49,728 nt of DNA from Clostridiales bacterium (GTDB taxonomy: Bacteria > Bacillota > Desulfotomaculia > Desulfotomaculales > VENG01). Below, one piece after another: positions 42,181 to 49,728 of this stretch. Every line of letters starts with the position of its first letter. Within the stretch, counting starts at the first letter, position 1. A program made the position numbers and the translations under genes. The notes beneath the pieces were generated by a model. That model was given only the letters and a program-made list of their open reading frames with translations, was not told where the DNA came from and made no database searches. The stretch spans positions 1-49,728 of the forward strand of contig JADQBQ010000042.1 of assembly GCA_016278505.1 (NCBI GenBank), read 5' to 3'.

Positions 42181-43241
42181 TAATTTTCACCCTCCGCTTG
42201 GTATGCCGGCAGACTAATAATAAACCTGGCCCCCTGACCTTGCTCACTTTCCACCTCTATTTTACCCTTATGGCCGTGCACTATCCCCTGCGAAATAGCC
42301 AAACCGAGGCCTGTCCCACCCTCTTTGGTGGAATAAAAAGGTGTAAAAATGTTTTCCAACACCCCAGGGAGTATCCCCGGTCCGTTATCCACAACCTGTA
42401 AATAGGCCCGGTCCCGATCAATTTTCGTTATCACCTTAAGTTCACCTTCAGGTGGAAGTACATCTATAGCATTGTTAATAAGATTTATGAGTACCTGTTT
42501 CAAGGATGCCTCTTCACCTGAAACCCAGGCATTTTTACAACAATCGAGTTGTAATCTAATCCCTTTTTGGCATACACGATGGCTGACTACTGCAGCAATT
42601 GATTCTACCAATTTATTTAGATCTAAGGGTTCCATATTCTTTGGGTTTAACCTTGCCAACTGTAAAAAGTCGTTGGTAAGGTTATTTAACCTCTCTAATT
42701 CATCCTTCATTATAGAACAGTAATCCATTATATTCTGCCCGGACAAATTTTGATTTTGGGCCTTTTGTTCCATGAATTGCAGGTATCCCTTTATAGAGGC
42801 CAGCGGATTGCGAATTTCATGGGCCATTCCCGCAGCCATTTCCCCCATCAGGGAAAGCTTGGCACCTTCCCGCAGCTGATACTCCATCTCGTGAAAGACA
42901 GTAATATCCTTAAAGATACCTGCAGCCCCAAGTACATTTCCATTATTGTCTCGTAGTAAAAGAGTATCGGTAATAATTTTTCTATTATTGAAACGCCTCT
43001 TTTTATATCCAATATCTTTAAACTCACGGCCGGTTTGCAAAGTGATGAGGGTAAAGCGTTCTTCGGGCGGCATAGGAAATGCATCTGAGTAATAAGCCCC
43101 CTTAATTTCCGCAAAGGAAACACCAAGCAGCTCTTCCCCTACCCGGTTCAAATAACTAATACACCCTTGGCTGTCAATAATGACCACCGCGGAATTCATT
43201 GAATCTAATACTGTTTTAAATAGTTTTTTTTCATTGCCCAT
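42180..43241 (-). CDS. PAS-domain histidine kinase (no membrane segment)
   Basis: 353 residues, ATG behind GGAGAGTG. A PAS domain fills about 1-115 (MNSAVVIIDSQGCISYLNRVGEELLG). It is followed by the HisKA phospho-acceptor helix with His in AAGMAHEIRNPLASIKGYLQ (about residue 140) and the HATPase_c domain with INLINNAIDVLPP (N box), VVDNGPGILP (G1), and GGTGLGLAIS (G2). No membrane helix is visible, so it is a cytoplasmic sensor like NtrB or KinA-type sporulation kinases. No response-regulator gene is adjacent, so it is an orphan kinase, translationally coupled to a peptidase. Confidence 0.93.
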   Translation of the reverse strand: MGNEKKLFKTVLDSMNSAVVIIDSQGCISYLNRVGEELLGVSFAEIKGAYYSDAFPMPPEERFTLITLQTGREFKDIGYKKRRFNNRKIITDTLLLRDNNGNVLGAAGIFKDITVFHEMEYQLREGAKLSLMGEMAAGMAHEIRNPLASIKGYLQFMEQKAQNQNLSGQNIMDYCSIMKDELERLNNLTNDFLQLARLNPKNMEPLDLNKLVESIAAVVSHRVCQKGIRLQLDCCKNAWVSGEEASLKQVLINLINNAIDVLPPEGELKVITKIDRDRAYLQVVDNGPGILPGVLENIFTPFYSTKEGGTGLGLAISQGIVHGHKGKIEVESEQGQGARFIISLPAYQAEGEN

Positions 43242-43285
43242 TTTATTACACTCTCCTGAAATGCTGCAATGCTTTTTTCGGTACT

Positions 43286-44404
43286 TTATTTATCTAAAAG
43301 TGCCCTGAACTTCTTTTTGCGTTCAACATTCCAGGCAGCACATATGGCTGGCTTTTGCTGCATTACTAGACTAAGACAGGAGTCACATTTGGTGCGGCAC
43401 AGGTTAATTTCATGATCTCTTTCTTCTTTTGCCTTGCGCGGCCATTCGGGATCAGCCAAAAGAACCCTGGACAGCCCGATCAAATCAGCCTGACCGGAAT
43501 TAATAACTCTTTCCGCCGCAGCAGGGGTGGCTATGCGTCCCGCGGCAACAACCGGTATATTCACCACTTCCTTTATGGCACCTGCGTAATCAACCATATA
43601 GTTTTCCTGCCCAGAAAGGTCTATTTTATCTTCGGTGAACATTGATTCATAAAGGCCCGCTGTTACTGACAGATATGACACTCCCACTGCGCTGAGTTTT
43701 GCGGCGTAAACTTTTGCCTCTGTTAGCTGCAATCCATCATTCATCCATTCATCTGCCATAAACCGGTATCCAACAGGATAGCCGGCACCTACAGCATCCT
43801 TCACTGCCTGTACCAGCTCCAAACCAAAACGCATCCTATTTTCCAGACTGCCTCCATACCGGTCATTGCGCTTGTTGGTGCGAGGCGAAAGAAACTGAGC
43901 AGGCAAATAACCCGTCGCCCCGTGTATTTCCACGCCGTTAAAACCGGCCCTTTTTACCCGCAGGGCAGCCTGCGCATACATTTGGATTACCTCTTTTATG
44001 TCATCCAGGGTCATTTCCCTGGGTTCGGGCCAGTCGAAGGCCCGTATGGGCGAAGGCGCAATTAGATTAGGGTTAGTGGAATAGCGACCGCCGTGGTTTA
44101 TTTGGCAGAAGGCAGCGGCCCCCCCTTCTTTAATCACACCGCTTAGCTTCGTTAAACCCGGCAGGAAATTGTCATGGTCTACGCGCAGAAGCCTGCCGAA
44201 CCATGAGCGTTCATGATCGATAATACAGTTTTCCACCACCACCATACCGGCTCCACCGGCTCCCATATCTCTGTAATGTTCGAGGGTTGCATCACTTACC
44301 GTACCGTCAAAATTATTATAAGCTACAAATGTAGGGGCCATGGTAATTCGGTTGCTTAATTGGCATCCGCCTAAATTAATGGGTTGAAAAAGAACCGATC
44401 TCAA
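43286..44404 (-). CDS. NADH:flavin oxidoreductase, old-yellow-enzyme / dienoyl-CoA-reductase type
   Basis: 372 residues, TTG start behind GGAGGCTTCAAA. TIM-barrel FMN domain: LGGCQLSNRITMAPTFV, FCQINHGGRYS, GFNGVEIHGATGYLPAQFLSPRTNKRNDRYGG-type block (HGA..YL..QF.SP..N.R.D.YGGS), and VAAGRIATP. At the C-terminus is a cysteine cluster, CRTKCDSC then CAAW, like the [4Fe-4S] site of 2,4-dienoyl-CoA reductases, but the C-terminal FAD/NADH domain of those enzymes is missing, so electrons must come from a separate partner. It follows no terminator and lies 44 bases upstream of the kinase start, so it may head the kinase/peptidase transcript. Confidence 0.92.
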   Translation of the reverse strand: MRSVLFQPINLGGCQLSNRITMAPTFVAYNNFDGTVSDATLEHYRDMGAGGAGMVVVENCIIDHERSWFGRLLRVDHDNFLPGLTKLSGVIKEGGAAAFCQINHGGRYSTNPNLIAPSPIRAFDWPEPREMTLDDIKEVIQMYAQAALRVKRAGFNGVEIHGATGYLPAQFLSPRTNKRNDRYGGSLENRMRFGLELVQAVKDAVGAGYPVGYRFMADEWMNDGLQLTEAKVYAAKLSAVGVSYLSVTAGLYESMFTEDKIDLSGQENYMVDYAGAIKEVVNIPVVAAGRIATPAAAERVINSGQADLIGLSRVLLADPEWPRKAKEERDHEINLCRTKCDSCLSLVMQQKPAICAAWNVERKKKFRALLDK

Positions 44405-44496
44405 TTTGAAGCCTCCTCAGTAACTGGAATAATTAGATTAGTTTATAATTTCAATATACTAGATAATATATTGGAAATCCTTCACTGGAGAGGAAA

Positions 44497-44524
44497 TTGT
44501 TTATGCGGTATTTTATGATATAAT
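44497..44524 (+). promoter_or_regulatory. Sigma-A promoter of the khtTU operon
   Basis: TTGTTT (44497-44502), 16-base spacer, TATAAT (44519-44524), 43 bases before the khtT start. Confidence 0.7.
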
Positions 44525-44566
44525 CGAAAAGATAAAGAGCCAGAGTACTCTATGGGAGGTTTTAAT

Positions 44567-45106
44567 ATGGCAACCATCAAAGAAGCTGAGCTGCCGGGGC
44601 TCGGGAAAAAATATGAAATCACCCTGGAAAACGGTGATATCGTGTCGGTTATTATTCATGATGAAGGCACCAGGGAAGTATATCACTTCCCTGACGCAGA
44701 GGAAGACCCCTTATCCGTAGTGACCATGACCGACATAGAGTCAAGACAATTAGGCTCCATCATCGGCGGTTCTTTTTACCAACCCAAAATGCTGGAAAAA
44801 CTGGAAGCAGCAGTGGCTGATTTACATATTGAATGGATTGCAGTAAAAGAAGGTGCTGAAGTTGCCGGCCAGAGCATAGGGGAGATGAGGCTTAGGAAAG
44901 ATCACGGCATCATAGTAATTGCGGCTATAGAAGGAAAAAAGGACGCCAGAAAGGTTCGCAGGGGGAACACACGTATTAACCCAGGGCCAAGTTATGTATT
45001 CACACCCGGTCATACGGTTGTGGCAGCAGGGACCAAAGAAAAGATGAAACTATTTGAGGATATGCTAAAAAGCAAAAAAGATCTCGAAGAGGAAAATGAA
45101 AATTGA
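44567..45106 (+). CDS. khtT: KhtT-like TrkA-C regulatory subunit of a K+/H+ antiporter
   Basis: 179 residues from ATG 44567 behind GGGAGG; the ATG at 44552 overlaps that site. The N-terminal part (1-80) is a small beta-rich domain with GLGKKYEITLENGDIVSVII and GTREVYHFPDAEEDP. The TrkA-C (RCK_C) domain follows (about 85-165: VAGQSIGEMRLRKDHGIIVIAAIEG, FTPGHTVVAAGTKEKM), which in KhtT binds c-di-AMP or nucleotides and gates the antiporter (family knowledge). The stop overlaps the TTG start of the transporter gene by four bases. Confidence 0.9.
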   Translation: MATIKEAELPGLGKKYEITLENGDIVSVIIHDEGTREVYHFPDAEEDPLSVVTMTDIESRQLGSIIGGSFYQPKMLEKLEAAVADLHIEWIAVKEGAEVAGQSIGEMRLRKDHGIIVIAAIEGKKDARKVRRGNTRINPGPSYVFTPGHTVVAAGTKEKMKLFEDMLKSKKDLEEENEN

Positions 45107-46320
45107 GCCATGATTTAATTTTCAACCTGGGTTTGGCCTTTACGTTCATCAGTGTGGCTATTTTTATGGCCGGAAAACTGAAATTCTCCTCCATTCCTTT
45201 TTTGATTCTTGTAGGCATGCTGGTGGGTCCCCATGCTCCCGACCTACAAGGAATATCGCTGTCTTTAGTCAATCAAACGGAATCCATAAAGCTGCTCGCG
45301 CGCCTGGGTGTTCTGCTGATGCTCTTTTACCTGGGCCTGGAATTTTCAGCCGGCAAACTGGCTTCGGCCGGCACCTCCCTCATAAAAGGAGGGACAGTTT
45401 ACGTAAGCCTTAATTTCCTGCGCGGACTGGCCTTTGGCTGGCTGTTTTTCCACTCCTGGCCGGAAGCATTTGTTGTGGCCGGGATAACCGGCATCTCCAG
45501 CAGCGCCATCATTACTAAACTACTGCTGGATCTTAAAAGGACCGCCAACTCGGAAACAGAATTTATATTGGGTATTCTGGTATTTGAAGATGTTTTCCTG
45601 GCGGTATATTTGTCGGTATTATCAGGCTTTCTGGCTGGGGGTGGGAACCTTAATGCCGCAGAAATTATCCCCAGTATTATAATCATTTTTGGTTTCATCC
45701 TCGCCATTATAACCTTTGGCAGGCGTATAGGCTCACTGCTTGAACCACGGCTTTCCGTAAAATCAACAGAAAGTTTTGTGGTTATCATATTTACCCTCTT
45801 GCTGTTAACAGCCATACTGGTGGAAACAATTCATATCGCCGAGGCCATAGGAGCTCTATTGCTGGGATTAATCATAGCCGAAACCGTGCACTCCAAGCGA
45901 GTGATTCAGTTTATCTCACCCATGCGGGATCTTTTCGGCGCCGTTTTCTTCTTCTCTTTCGGACTGGAAATAGATTACCGACTTTTCGGAGATGCCGTAG
46001 TCATCACACTGGCAGCCGTGGTTATGACCGTGGTGGGAAATATATTGACCGGTTTCTTGGCCTCCTGGCTGGCCGGCTACAAGGCCCGCCGGGGCTTCAA
46101 TGTTGCTTTCACCGTTATTGCCAGGGGAGAATTCGCTGTAATCGTAGCCAGCATTGCTGTGGCCGCAGGGACAAACGAACTCCTGCCGGCCTTTGCGGCT
46201 CTCTATGTATTAGTGCTGTCTTTTATCAGCCCCGTGCTGGCCAAGAATTCGCGTAATTTTTATAACCTCTATGTGAGATTCGTCAATTATATCAAAAAGC
46301 CCCGGGCAAACTCTGTTTAA
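45103..46320 (+). CDS. khtU: KhtU-like CPA2 cation/proton antiporter
   Basis: 405 residues, TTG start inside the khtT stop (TTGA). Twelve or so membrane helices with the CPA2/KefB-like marks: LGLAFTFISVAIFMAG, SSIPFLILVGMLVGPHAPDL, LARLGVLLMLFYLGLEFSAGKL, GITGISSSAIITKLLLDL (ion-binding helix), LVFEDVFLAVYL, and FFFSFGLEIDY near the C-terminal half. No C-terminal RCK domain is fused, in line with the separate KhtT subunit. It exports K+ in exchange for protons, protecting against alkaline or high-K+ stress. Stop-start overlap shows co-translation with khtT. Confidence 0.92.
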   Translation: MSHDLIFNLGLAFTFISVAIFMAGKLKFSSIPFLILVGMLVGPHAPDLQGISLSLVNQTESIKLLARLGVLLMLFYLGLEFSAGKLASAGTSLIKGGTVYVSLNFLRGLAFGWLFFHSWPEAFVVAGITGISSSAIITKLLLDLKRTANSETEFILGILVFEDVFLAVYLSVLSGFLAGGGNLNAAEIIPSIIIIFGFILAIITFGRRIGSLLEPRLSVKSTESFVVIIFTLLLLTAILVETIHIAEAIGALLLGLIIAETVHSKRVIQFISPMRDLFGAVFFFSFGLEIDYRLFGDAVVITLAAVVMTVVGNILTGFLASWLAGYKARRGFNVAFTVIARGEFAVIVASIAVAAGTNELLPAFAALYVLVLSFISPVLAKNSRNFYNLYVRFVNYIKKPRANSV

Positions 46321-46424
46321 GATTAAGTGATTTGCGCTAAAAAAGGCATTAAGAATAAAACTCCAACCATTTGCACAAAATCAATATATCTATAGAAAAT
46401 ACTAAGAGAGGTGGATCAGTCTTA

Positions 46425-46664
46425 ATGCCTATGATATATGGCTGGGGTAACGGTTGGGGCTGGAGCATTATAATGTTTCTAGCCATGATAATACCGTTGG
46501 CAATTCTAGGATTATTAATATACTATGCAGTACTTACAGGCACCAGGAATGCCGCCAGAAAAACTGACTTATCCCCCATGGAGATTCTAAAAACCAGGTA
46601 TGCCAAAGGCGAACTTGAATCTCAAGAGTACCACCGCTTGCAAGAAGAATTAAAACAGGACTAA
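46425..46664 (+). CDS. Small SHOCT-domain membrane protein
   Basis: 79 residues from ATG 46425, about 12 bases behind AGAGGTGG; a longer frame begins at 46371. A short G/W-rich stretch (YGWGNGWGWS) leads into one membrane helix (about 15-40). A SHOCT domain (PMEILKTRYAKGELESQEYHRLQEEL) closes the protein. SHOCT is a short oligomerisation domain of unclear function. It lies 104 bases after khtU and may belong to the same transcript. A terminator follows immediately. Confidence 0.85.
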   Translation: MPMIYGWGNGWGWSIIMFLAMIIPLAILGLLIYYAVLTGTRNAARKTDLSPMEILKTRYAKGELESQEYHRLQEELKQD

Positions 46665-46694
46665 ACCCCCCGCGACCAGCCGGGGGTTTTTTAT
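46665..46694 (+). terminator. Intrinsic terminator after the SHOCT gene
   Basis: AACCCCCCG/CGGGGGTT stem with a short loop (CGACCAGC) followed by TTTTTT. Confidence 0.9.
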
Positions 46695-46775
46695 GTGGCT
46701 GCAGTTACATAATTTACCTCTCAGGCAAGCAATACTAGACAGTGCCTTTAGTATCCAGAGAAAGGGGTAAGTTAA

Positions 46776-48161
46776 ATGGCAGGCAGGGATATTACCAATA
46801 GGCTCTTGCTCAGGCTTCTGGGAGGCGCAGCTATTGGCGCCGGCACCGCGCTGGCAAGCAAAGCTCTGGCAGGCAGGGTAATAAAGGGTATATCTACCCG
46901 TTTTATGACCGACCCTTACAAGGAAAATTTATGGGAGGCATTTTCTGCCGGTTCCCGCTCCACCCCCCAGGTGATTGTTGAGACCAACTTGAGATCTGAG
47001 CTGGGCAGGCAAATTAAGCGGCCGTTGGGAGGCCCTAAAAACTATCCTGATTTTAGCAGGGTGATGTTTAATCCTGCGCAACTGGAAACCTTCCCTACCC
47101 CGGAAGACAAAAATGTTAAAACCTCAGTTATACTGGGGCGGCGTGCCCAAAAGCCACTGTACCTGGACATTCCCATTTTCATATCGGGTATGGCCTATGG
47201 CTTTGCCCTCAGTGAGAAGACCAAAATTGCCCTGGCCCGAGGAGCTGCCATGGCCGGCACTGCCACCAACTCCGGGTACGGCCCTTACCTGGCTGAGGAA
47301 CGCAAAGCGGCCAAACATCTAATCATGCAATACAGTCGCGGCAAGTGGTCAAAAGAGCCGGAAATACTTAAAAATGCAGATATGATAGAGATTCAACTGG
47401 GGCAGGGCGCTATGGCCGGAACCGGTGAAGTTTTAAAGCAGGCTAACATGAATGCCAAAATGATACGTCTGTTAGGTCTAAAACCGGGTGAAAACGCTAT
47501 TCTTCACGCCAGTTTACCGGAAATTTCATCCCCTGACCAATTGGGGAATTTGGTGGCAGAAATAAGGAGTATAACCGGAGGCGTGCCGGTGGGAATAAAG
47601 ATTGCAGCGGGCAATGACCTGGAAATAGACCTAACTCGCATTTTGGAGGCAGACGTTGATTTCGTATCCATTGACGGTGCGCAAGGGGGTAGTTCGGGTG
47701 CGCTCCCCATTCTGGAGGATGATTTCGGCCTCCCTACCCTTTACGCCCTATGCCGGGCTGTAAAATTTATGGAACAAGAACAGGTGCGCGGTGACATAAG
47801 CCTCATTATAAGCGGCGGGCTTAAAACACCGGGGGATTACCTGAAGGCCTTAGCCCTGGGAGCAGATGCCGTAGCCATAGGGACTATAGCCCTGTTCGCC
47901 ATGGCTCACACCCAGGTTTTTAAAGCGTTGCCCTTTGAACCACCTATCGAGGTTGTTTTCCAGGAAGGTAAATATAAAGATAAACTTAATGTTGAAAAGG
48001 GAGCGGGAAACCTAGCCAGTTACCTGTTATCATCTGTGGAGGAAATGAAAACAGCCACCAGGGCTTTGGGAAAAGATTCCTTTAGCTCATTGAATAAAAG
48101 TGACCTTTTTGCCCTGGATAAACAAACAGCAGAAATTGCGGGTATATCCGTGGGATACTAA
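46776..48161 (+). CDS. Stand-alone glutamate-synthase-like FMN protein, copy 1
   Basis: 461 residues, ATG behind AGAAAGGGGTAAGTTA. A short basic/hydrophobic N-terminus (LLGGAAIGAGTALASK) may associate with the membrane. The rest is the central FMN domain of glutamate synthase (Glu_synthase): IFISGMAYGFALSEKTKIALARGAAMAGTATNSG, EIQLGQGAMAG, VPVGIKIAAGNDLE, VDFVSIDGAQGGSSGALPILEDDFGLP, IISGGLKTPGDYLKALALGADAVAIG. The glutaminase domain and the Fe-S cysteines of real GltB are absent, so it is not a complete glutamate synthase; such orphans have unknown substrates. It converges with a homologous gene at 48188. Confidence 0.9.
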   Translation: MAGRDITNRLLLRLLGGAAIGAGTALASKALAGRVIKGISTRFMTDPYKENLWEAFSAGSRSTPQVIVETNLRSELGRQIKRPLGGPKNYPDFSRVMFNPAQLETFPTPEDKNVKTSVILGRRAQKPLYLDIPIFISGMAYGFALSEKTKIALARGAAMAGTATNSGYGPYLAEERKAAKHLIMQYSRGKWSKEPEILKNADMIEIQLGQGAMAGTGEVLKQANMNAKMIRLLGLKPGENAILHASLPEISSPDQLGNLVAEIRSITGGVPVGIKIAAGNDLEIDLTRILEADVDFVSIDGAQGGSSGALPILEDDFGLPTLYALCRAVKFMEQEQVRGDISLIISGGLKTPGDYLKALALGADAVAIGTIALFAMAHTQVFKALPFEPPIEVVFQEGKYKDKLNVEKGAGNLASYLLSSVEEMKTATRALGKDSFSSLNKSDLFALDKQTAEIAGISVGY

Positions 48162-48187
48162 ATGAACTTATTCCCAGCCACCCCGGA

Positions 48188-49579
48188 TTAACGTTTAAGT
48201 GCATGAAACGCCAAATCTATGCCTGCAATCTCAGCAACATCTCTATTGATAGTAACAATATCCTCCTTGGAAACTTCTCTGGTTGACGTTTTACCCAGGG
48301 CTTTTACTGCCTCCTCCATTTCATAAACTGTAGCATGCAGAAAACGGGCCAGACTTTTGGCACCCTTATCGATATTAAATTTACCACTTTTCTTACCATG
48401 ATAGTAAGCTATCTGAGGTGGGGGCTCAAAAGGTACTACTTTTAAAACCTGGGTATGGGTAACTGCAAAAAGTATTGCCGTTCCCATATAAACAGCATCC
48501 GCTCCCAGGGCCAGCATTTTCAAACATTCCCCGGGCGTGGAAATGCCGCCTCCCACCAACAGACTTACTTTTCCTTTTAAACCGTGCTTGGCCCAGAACT
48601 TTGCCGCCCTTGCAGCAGCTATCATGCCGGGAAGGCCGAAATCATCTTCCAATATGGGTAACGAACCGTGGGTTCCCCCTTCTCCACCATCAACACTGAC
48701 AAAATCCGCCCCGGAATTAACTGCTATCTCCAAGTCCCCTTCCACATATTTACCGGCCCCAATCTTAACCCCAACCGGCACCCCCCCGGTGATATCCTTA
48801 AGATAATCCACCAGAGACTTTAAATCTTTTTCTGAGTTTATGCCCTCTATCCTGTTGTGTATAACGGCGTCCTGTCCCTTTCTTAAACCCATTCTTTTTC
48901 TGAGTTTCTTACCTATCTTTTTTGCTTTTTTGGTCTTGCCCACTCCTGCATTCGCTCCGTGACCAAATTGTATCTCTATAGCGTCACTTTGTTTTAAAAT
49001 ATATTCTTCTTTATTCCAGTTCACCCGAGAATACTGTAAGATTAAGTGCTTGGCCGCCTTTCTCTCGGATTCCAGCCAAGGCCCCAGACCCGTATTAGTG
49101 GCTGTACCCGCGATACTGGTTCCCTTGGCAATGGCAACCTTATAGGCTTCCGTTAATGCCAGTCCGTAGCCCATGCCACCGGCTAGAATAGGAATTGTCA
49201 GGTATAGAGGCTTTTTTGCTTGCGGACCTATAACGACACCGGTATCAATGTTTGTCTCCCTGATTGTAGGCAAAGTCTCCAGTTGTGCAATGTTGAAAAA
49301 AATATCCTGTAGGAATTTAAACCTTCTTGGCCCGCCTATGGGCCTTTCAATAAAACTTTTGGTATGGGCACGCATTTCTGTTTCCACCAAGATATTGGGA
49401 TTAAATCTCTGGATAGAAGTAGATAATTCCCATATGTTTTTACTAAATTTTTCCGTCATCACCAAATAAACAATTTTATCGGATATAAAATCAATGGCTT
49501 TTCGGGAAACAAATACACCGCCGGCTGCAGATAGGGTGCCGAGGCCCAGCATTTTAAATAAATTAAAATTATTCTTCAT
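48188..49579 (-). CDS. Stand-alone glutamate-synthase-like FMN protein, copy 2
   Basis: 463 residues from ATG 49579 behind GCGGGGTGAAAAG; the frame opens at 49600. The layout equals the copy at 46776: N-terminal hydrophobic segment (KMLGLGTLSAAGGVFVSR), then IPILAGGMGYGLALTEAYKVAIAKGTSIAGTATNTG, EIQFGHGANAG, VPVGVKIGAGKYVEGDLE, ADFVSVDGGEGGTHGSLPILEDDFGLP, LLVGGGISTPGECLKMLALGADAVYMG. The two proteins are alignable throughout but clearly diverged, especially in a K/R-rich insert here (KTKKAKKIGKKLRKRMG). Lacks glutaminase and Fe-S parts. The tail-to-tail arrangement leaves 26 bases between stops, with no clear terminator. Confidence 0.9.
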   Translation of the reverse strand: MKNNFNLFKMLGLGTLSAAGGVFVSRKAIDFISDKIVYLVMTEKFSKNIWELSTSIQRFNPNILVETEMRAHTKSFIERPIGGPRRFKFLQDIFFNIAQLETLPTIRETNIDTGVVIGPQAKKPLYLTIPILAGGMGYGLALTEAYKVAIAKGTSIAGTATNTGLGPWLESERKAAKHLILQYSRVNWNKEEYILKQSDAIEIQFGHGANAGVGKTKKAKKIGKKLRKRMGLRKGQDAVIHNRIEGINSEKDLKSLVDYLKDITGGVPVGVKIGAGKYVEGDLEIAVNSGADFVSVDGGEGGTHGSLPILEDDFGLPGMIAAARAAKFWAKHGLKGKVSLLVGGGISTPGECLKMLALGADAVYMGTAILFAVTHTQVLKVVPFEPPPQIAYYHGKKSGKFNIDKGAKSLARFLHATVYEMEEAVKALGKTSTREVSKEDIVTINRDVAEIAGIDLAFHALKR

Positions 49580-49728
49580 CTTTTCACCCCGCTTGCACAA
49601 CTACAACTAGTATGTATCAGGTATAAATAATTCTTACACTCTTCTTGTAAATCGGTCATTAGTATCAGCAGCGCGGTCGAGTAGAAACAGGCCTTTCCCA
49701 GCTTATCCACCAGTTTAGGTGCTGCCTA

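Noticed and set aside
49576-49725. 50-codon open frame on the minus strand whose TGA overlaps the start of the second glutamate-synthase-like gene (ATGA)
   Set aside because: A stop (TAG) occurs in frame at the very window edge, the only start is a GTG at 49710 with no ribosome-binding site, and the product matches nothing I know; possible but not supportable.

Overview
The window looks like chromosome of an anaerobic, spore-forming Firmicute of the Desulfotomaculum/Pelotomaculum kind. This is inferred from gene content: three SipL/SPOCS-type (DUF3794) domains, a DUF3231-like coat-type protein, a CoA-disulfide-reductase/rhodanese/TusA/DsrE fusion, an HdrD-like membrane Fe-S oxidoreductase, a Phe T-box, a TRAP-type leader, and strong Shine-Dalgarno sites with many GTG/TTG starts. 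No rRNA, tRNA, CRISPR array, IS element or prophage was seen.

Region 1 (1-12.4 kb, mostly minus strand) is a surface-glycan locus. In order of transcription it holds an SLH-anchored amidase, galE, a nucleotide-sugar dehydrogenase, an LCP-family glycan ligase, a hexapeptide acetyltransferase, a DegT aminotransferase, a PIG-L deacetylase and a glycosyltransferase. The glycosyltransferase carries a C-terminal SPOCS-like domain. Two free-standing SPOCS-like proteins follow, and then a large gene cut by the left edge in which a sialidase-like (Asp-box) N-terminus is joined through one membrane helix to an HlyD/lipoyl-type adaptor. I infer a glycan system tied to the spore or cell envelope; this is the best candidate for an undescribed system.

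Region 2 (12.5-25.3 kb) is mixed housekeeping: a uridine-kinase-like nucleoside kinase, a lytic transglycosylase, an ArsR regulator with an Fe-S flavoprotein, a LysR regulator broken at an A9 run, mtaB, a DUF3231-like protein, a metallophosphoesterase paired with an unknown protein, and the four-domain sulfur-transfer fusion.

Region 3 (25.3-37 kb) holds a three-gene ABC transporter whose leader has a consensus promoter, about 11 in-phase (G/U)AG triplets and an intrinsic terminator. That is the layout of TRAP attenuation and points to tryptophan transport. It is followed by a YkgJ-type protein, a chemoreceptor, an HdrD-like electron-transfer protein, an enoyl-CoA hydratase and an RNA methyltransferase.

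Region 4 (37-49.7 kb) opens with a T-box whose specifier reads UUC (Phe), with two successive antiterminator/terminator modules, in front of a phenylacetate-CoA ligase. Then come an FMN-binding protein, a GNAT acetyltransferase, a RacA-like HTH/coiled-coil protein, an M20 peptidase coupled to a PAS histidine kinase, an old-yellow-enzyme-type reductase, the KhtT/KhtU K+/H+ antiporter, a SHOCT protein, and two convergent paralogues of a stand-alone glutamate-synthase-like FMN protein.

All identifications rest on reading motifs by eye; no database search was run.
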